Of a DNA stretch of 25,108 nt, positions 22,291 through 25,108 are shown one piece after another. Under the pieces are notes generated by a model that saw only the letters and a list, made by a program, of their open reading frames with translations, ran no database searches and was not told the origin of the DNA. The stretch lies in assembly GCF_900547735.1 (NCBI RefSeq), contig NZ_URHZ01000078.1, positions 1 to 25,108 of the forward strand. Direction: 5' to 3'. The DNA is from an uncultured Clostridium sp. Its GTDB lineage: Bacteria; Bacillota; Clostridia; Lachnospirales; Lachnospiraceae. The translations under genes and the position numbers were made by a program. How positions within the stretch are numbered: the first letter of the stretch is position 1; each line of letters opens with the position of its first letter.

Positions 22291-23163
22291 ATGAGTTTTA
22301 CAGATAATTTGCAATATTTACGTAAGAAACAAAACCTGACCCAGGAACAGTTTGCCGAACAACTGGAAGTGTCCAGGCAGGCGGTATCCAAGTGGGAATC
22401 CGGCCAGTCCTACCCGGAGCTTGAGAAACTGCTCCAGATTTGTGAACTGTTTGACTGTTCGATGGACACTCTGCTCAAGGGCGATGTAACGGAGGCGGAG
22501 AAAGAAGACCTGGCCGGCTATGACCTTCATATGAACCATTTTTCCATTATGGTGGCCTTTGCGGTTTCCCTGATCATATTTTCAGTGGTTCCCGCCGCTT
22601 CTCTTGAAGGGATTCTCAACGAGGCCTTCACCAGCATCATTATGTTTATCCTGATTGGCATCGGCATATATATACTGATTATATCAAACGTCAACCACAG
22701 ATATTACTGCAAACGCTATCCCTCCGTCGCCGATTTCTATACGGGAGAGCAGCGTGACGAGTTTCACAGGAAATATGCAATCGCCATGGCAACCGGCGCC
22801 AGCCTGCTTTTGTTTGCCCTCTGCCTGAATGTTGTTCTAGAATACATGCAGTTTCCTTACTTTGACGAGGCGGGCGGCGCTGTTTTTCTCATCTGCACTT
22901 CTCTTGCTGTGGGTATCTTTATCTACTTCGGCCTTCAGAAGGATAAGTACAATATTGAAAAGTACAACCGGGCAAACCTTTCTCAGGACACAGAAAAAGG
23001 CCGGCTGGCCGGCAAACTGTGCGGCGCCGTTATGCTGCTTGCCACCGCCCTGTTTCTGTTCCTCGGCCTTACGTTCGACATGTTCCGCTACGCGGCGGTT
23101 ATTTTCCCAATCGCCGGTATCTTCTGCGGAATCATCTGCCTGTTCCTGGGTGATAAACGATAA
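22291..23163 (+). CDS. XRE-type HTH regulator with membrane domain
   Basis: A 290-residue protein. The XRE/Cro-type helix-turn-helix at about 7-61 (LRKKQNLTQEQFAEQLEVSRQ, then AVSKWESGQSYP) binds DNA. It is joined to a membrane domain with about six helices (roughly 84-103, 113-133, 163-183, 196-214, 242-261, 267-287). Such membrane-anchored XRE regulators are frequent in Lachnospiraceae; their signals are mostly unknown. AGGAGG lies 7 nt before the ATG. It is divergent from the ferredoxin operon, which it might control, though nothing here proves that. Confidence 0.87.
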   Translation: MSFTDNLQYLRKKQNLTQEQFAEQLEVSRQAVSKWESGQSYPELEKLLQICELFDCSMDTLLKGDVTEAEKEDLAGYDLHMNHFSIMVAFAVSLIIFSVVPAASLEGILNEAFTSIIMFILIGIGIYILIISNVNHRYYCKRYPSVADFYTGEQRDEFHRKYAIAMATGASLLLFALCLNVVLEYMQFPYFDEAGGAVFLICTSLAVGIFIYFGLQKDKYNIEKYNRANLSQDTEKGRLAGKLCGAVMLLATALFLFLGLTFDMFRYAAVIFPIAGIFCGIICLFLGDKR

Positions 23164-23172
23164 AAAAAGTCA

Positions 23173-23211
23173 GGCCTGCGGGGTATTCACAATGTGAACG
23201 TTCCGCAGGCC
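23173..23211. terminator. Terminator between convergent XRE and DUF2871 genes
   Basis: GGCCTGCGG (23173-23181) pairs with CCGCAGGCC (23203-23211) around an inner TTCAC/GTGAA hairpin. The minus-strand side runs into seven T (plus A tract 23162-23168), giving a strong terminator for the leftward TetR operon. It can also serve the rightward gene. Confidence 0.82.
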
Positions 23212-23250
23212 CGATTTCTTCACGGATGCATTTACACCCGGCCTAATGTA

Positions 23251-23670
23251 CTAATTGTCCTTAATTACCTGTTTCCTGAGCCTCAGCAGCAGAAGAATCA
23301 CACTGACCGAAAGCAGAATATGACCAATCCCCGCAATGCCCGATATGGAGGCGTCCATGCCCCTGCTCAGCGTGCTGTTCCATACCTGTGTCAGCCCTCT
23401 GAGTAAAAAGCCAAATCCGGTAATATTCAGCCCGGCATGATAGACCGCGATAATCTTTCCAACGCCCTTTTCTCCCGCAAATCTAAAATTCTTTTCAAGT
23501 AACATCAGTAAAAGGAAAAAGAACATTCCCAGAATAAAATAATGCGTATGCATCACAGATAAATTCGTATGGCCTGTGAAACCGTTCAATTTTGTATATT
23601 CCCTGTAAAACACTCCCGATACCATGGCTGCCGCCGCGTATGCAAGAGACGCGTTTGCGTAATGTTTCAT
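23251..23670 (-). CDS. DUF2871 family membrane protein
   Basis: A 139-residue protein with about four membrane helices. It is recognisable as DUF2871 by the N-terminal YANASLAYAAAAMVSGVFYREYTK, the histidine-rich SVMHTHYFILGM start of the second helix and the GLNITG segment. Two His in HTH and the later GIGHI could bind metal or haem, but this is only suggestion. Function of the family is unknown. I choose the second of two tandem ATGs because GGGGAG is 6 nt upstream. It starts 26 nt after the 7-TM gene stop and ends before a strong terminator, so it is the last gene of the TetR operon. Confidence 0.82.
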   Translation of the reverse strand: MKHYANASLAYAAAAMVSGVFYREYTKLNGFTGHTNLSVMHTHYFILGMFFFLLLMLLEKNFRFAGEKGVGKIIAVYHAGLNITGFGFLLRGLTQVWNSTLSRGMDASISGIAGIGHILLSVSVILLLLRLRKQVIKDN

Positions 23671-23696
23671 CATTTGCTCCCCTTTCTGTGGGACTC

Positions 23697-24368
23697 TCAG
23701 TTGATTTGCCGTTCCTGCTTATAAAGTCTTCGGTTCATCACCACAATCCACACGTAAGCCAGTGTTTTCGGTATCATCAGCATGCCGACCGCAGGCGCGG
23801 TTCCGCTGAACAGCACAACCGGCAGGTAAAATCCAAAGGACAGCCCCACCGCCAGGGGCATAAAACGGAATACACCGTCGTTTGTCCGCTTGATCTCCCG
23901 TGCAAAAATCACAATGATAATAAGGCCCATTACCGCAAACGGCACGTTGCGCAGTATGCCGAACATCAGCGGCTGGCGGTACTCGAGCCATTGGTTCTGC
24001 GGCAGAAGGCAGAGCCCAATCCTGAGAATGGAGAGAATCCACATGGCCGCCGTGAGTTGTTTCTCTTCCCTGATTCCATACCGTTCACGCCATATATAAT
24101 AAAGAAGCAGATAAAAAACCGTCATGGTGATGGAGGTGACAAATTTGCCAATCCCCAGCGCAGCAGCGTTGGCCTCCAGCCCGTTTGTCCATAGTGCATA
24201 GGAACGCGGAACCAGATGAAATGCATCCCCCGCTCCAAGTAATGCCGTCATAAGCCCGGCCAGCTTCACAAGCCTGCCCTTTCCCTTAGCCAGCATGGTC
24301 AGTCCCGTTATCAGGGCAAACCCAAGATATAAAATATCAAATATTGTTTCCGCAATCGCCTGTGCCAT
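23697..24368 (-). CDS. Uncharacterised seven-helix membrane protein
   Basis: I do not recognise a named family. The 223 residues form about seven transmembrane helices (roughly 8-26, 33-50, 76-93, 105-121, 134-156, 167-187, 194-212). A GDAFHLVPR motif (47-55) after the second helix stands out as polar residues at a membrane edge and may be an active or binding site. Start ATG 24366-24368 has GGGAG 6 nt upstream and overlaps the 3' end of tetR by 32 nt; an earlier ATG would overlap by 92. Coupling to tetR and DUF2871 suggests a TetR-regulated membrane function, perhaps lipid, haem or stress related. Confidence 0.75.
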   Translation of the reverse strand: MAQAIAETIFDILYLGFALITGLTMLAKGKGRLVKLAGLMTALLGAGDAFHLVPRSYALWTNGLEANAAALGIGKFVTSITMTVFYLLLYYIWRERYGIREEKQLTAAMWILSILRIGLCLLPQNQWLEYRQPLMFGILRNVPFAVMGLIIIVIFAREIKRTNDGVFRFMPLAVGLSFGFYLPVVLFSGTAPAVGMLMIPKTLAYVWIVVMNRRLYKQERQIN

Positions 24369-24930
24369 CTTCGTCTCCCGTCCTGCAGAGCGTACGCCTG
24401 ACCATCTCGATAAAGAAATGGAATTCATACGGCTCCGTCCTCAATAACATGACCATATTCGCCACAATAAAACGCGAATACTGTTCCATGGTAAATGTCC
24501 CGTTCCAGATATCATTCCGCACGGAAGGATCCTGCTCCATCCGCCGGATCAGCGTTTCAGCCAGTACCGCCTGCATCGATTCCATGCGTTCCTGCCCCGC
24601 TTTTTTCACTTCACCCAGGCTGTTCATAAGCGAACTTCCCGAGTTGTCGATACGATCCTTCAAAAAAATGAAAATCTCTTCAAGCTGTCCGCAGAAAGAA
24701 TCTGCCGTGACCGCCGTCCTCATCTCGTAAAGCGTCTTCTTCCAGTACTCTTCCGTCAGGGCAAGCAGGATATCCTCCTTGCTGGAAAAATAGTTATAAA
24801 CCGTGCCGGTCGCTACCCCTGCCCTCTGTGCAATCGAGCGCATATTGACCGCTTCAATTCCTTCCGTATCTGCAATCGCCCGCGCAGAATCAATCAGAGT
24901 GCCGCGCAGACTGTCGTCTTTTTTTCTCAT
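24337..24930 (-). CDS. TetR/AcrR family transcriptional repressor
   Basis: A 197-residue regulator with the TetR N-terminal helix-turn-helix (about 24-52: GIEAVNMRSIAQRAGVATGT then VYNYFSSKEDIL) and an all-helical ligand-binding C-terminal part. I choose the ATG at 24928-24930, with AGGGGAAGG 7 nt upstream. An ATG 24 nt earlier would sit about 14 nt from the transcription start, with no ribosome binding site. The promoter region contains two TGAAC-N2-GTTCA operators, so it very likely represses itself and the divergent gene at 25064. The ligand is unknown. Confidence 0.9.
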   Translation of the reverse strand: MRKKDDSLRGTLIDSARAIADTEGIEAVNMRSIAQRAGVATGTVYNYFSSKEDILLALTEEYWKKTLYEMRTAVTADSFCGQLEEIFIFLKDRIDNSGSSLMNSLGEVKKAGQERMESMQAVLAETLIRRMEQDPSVRNDIWNGTFTMEQYSRFIVANMVMLLRTEPYEFHFFIEMVRRTLCRTGDEDGTGDCGNNI

Positions 24931-24954
24931 ATTGTAACCTTCCCCTGTTTCCAT

Positions 24955-24974
24955 TAAATGAACATGTTCATTTA
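24955..24974. promoter_or_regulatory. TetR operator 1
   Basis: Perfect 20-bp palindrome TAAATGAACATGTTCATTTA, overlapping the predicted start point of tetR transcription. It shares the TGAAC-N2-GTTCA core with operator 2; the centres are 54 bp apart. Confidence 0.8.
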
Positions 24975-24975
24975 T

Positions 24976-25004
24976 ATTATATGATAATGATTCCTGTTTG
25001 TCAA
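24976..25004 (-). promoter_or_regulatory. Consensus promoter of the tetR operon
   Basis: On the minus strand TTGACA (plus 24999-25004), a 17-bp spacer and TATAAT (plus 24976-24981) match the SigmaA consensus exactly. Confidence 0.92.
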
Positions 25005-25013
25005 TGCTATAAT
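25005..25013 (+). promoter_or_regulatory. Divergent extended -10 promoter
   Basis: TGCTATAAT is a perfect extended -10 (TG-N-TATAAT) pointing rightward. Its start point, near 25020, falls inside operator 2. It would drive the partial gene at 25064. Confidence 0.65.
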
Positions 25014-25027
25014 GAACACGTTCATTA
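25010..25027. promoter_or_regulatory. TetR operator 2
   Basis: Arms TAATGAAC and GTTCATTA flank a 2-bp centre. It overlaps the rightward -10 and start point, and lies just upstream of the tetR -35. Confidence 0.78.
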
Positions 25028-25063
25028 AAATTGTTATCTTTTGGTTTTTAAAAGGGGATTTAA

Positions 25064-25108
25064 TTGAGGAATGAGAACGCCGCCGGGACGGTCGGGGTTC
25101 GGGATGGT
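25064..25108 (+). CDS. Partial rightward gene start under TetR control
   Basis: TTG 25064 opens a frame that stays open for 15 codons to the window end (LRNENAAGTVGVRDG). AGGGGA (25053-25058) lies 5 nt upstream, and an extended -10 promoter overlapped by TetR operator 2 precedes it. The product is not identifiable; genes divergent from TetR repressors are often efflux transporters. The same 15 codons open the leftward frame at window position 54. Confidence 0.45.
   Translation, partial: MRNENAAGTVGVRDG
25064..25108. repeat. Right copy of 45-bp terminal inverted repeat
   Basis: Exact reverse complement of 10-54, with weaker similarity inward to about 25045. Confidence 0.9.

Noticed and set aside
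1..25108. CRISPR arrays, insertion sequences, integrase or phage genes
   Set aside because: No regularly spaced direct repeats beyond the 15-bp ridA array, and no transposase, integrase, capsid or terminase-like translation was seen on either strand.

Overview
The window reads as chromosomal DNA of an anaerobic Firmicute, most likely a gut Lachnospiraceae (Clostridium cluster XIVa-like). The reasons are the class III (Firmicutes-type) fructose-1,6-bisphosphatase, strong AGGAGG-type ribosome binding sites, TTG starts, DUF1700, DUF1015 and DUF2871 proteins, an oxygen-sensitive-type IlvD, and an XRE regulator fused to a membrane domain. Base composition is moderate, apart from an AT-rich patch around 4.3-6.3 kb. 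Taxonomy is an inference from gene content; no database search was possible.

Layout, left to right. (1) 1-2256: the start of a partial leftward gene, an MsmK/UgpC-type sugar ABC-transporter ATPase with a clear terminator, then about 1 kb without genes but full of palindromes. (2) 2257-4302: a leftward three-gene operon, acyl-ACP thioesterase - CvfB-like S1 RNA-binding protein - RidA, with its own consensus promoter. (3) 4303-6366: a foreign-looking AT-rich stretch. It holds a promoter with a small, stop-interrupted ORF, a tRNA-Gln(CUG) unit bracketed by a 20-bp inverted repeat, GNAT and VOC genes, an oriT/nic-like sequence and a perfect 38-bp palindrome. (4) 6367-11961: fbp and DUF1700 (leftward), an MBL-fold hydrolase (rightward), a PaaI-type thioesterase (leftward) and an M23 peptidase (rightward). 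(5) 11964-20919: an 8-kb leftward biosynthetic run, leuB - ilvD - ilvB - serC - serA - DUF1015, covering steps of branched-chain amino-acid and serine synthesis. (6) 21226-23163: a 2x[4Fe-4S] ferredoxin coupled to a membrane Fe-S protein, and a divergent XRE membrane-anchored regulator. (7) 23251-25108: a TetR-controlled operon of TetR, a 7-TM protein and DUF2871. A two-operator divergent promoter region also faces the start of a rightward gene that runs off the window.

The two window ends carry the same 45-bp sequence in inverted orientation. Each copy looks like the 5' end of a gene pointing outward, with a GGGGA ribosome binding site 5 nt before TTG. The window is therefore probably a whole contig that stops at a duplicated gene or repeat.

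The points most worth follow-up are five. The first is the DUF1015 protein beside serC-serA: its DGHHRA motif recalls ParB/Srx-type free serine kinases, and no serB is present. The second is the oriT-like remnant between the GNAT and VOC genes. The third is the TetR double-operator system with two uncharacterised membrane proteins. The fourth is the stop-interrupted small ORF at 4461-4670. The fifth is the outward-facing duplicated ends.
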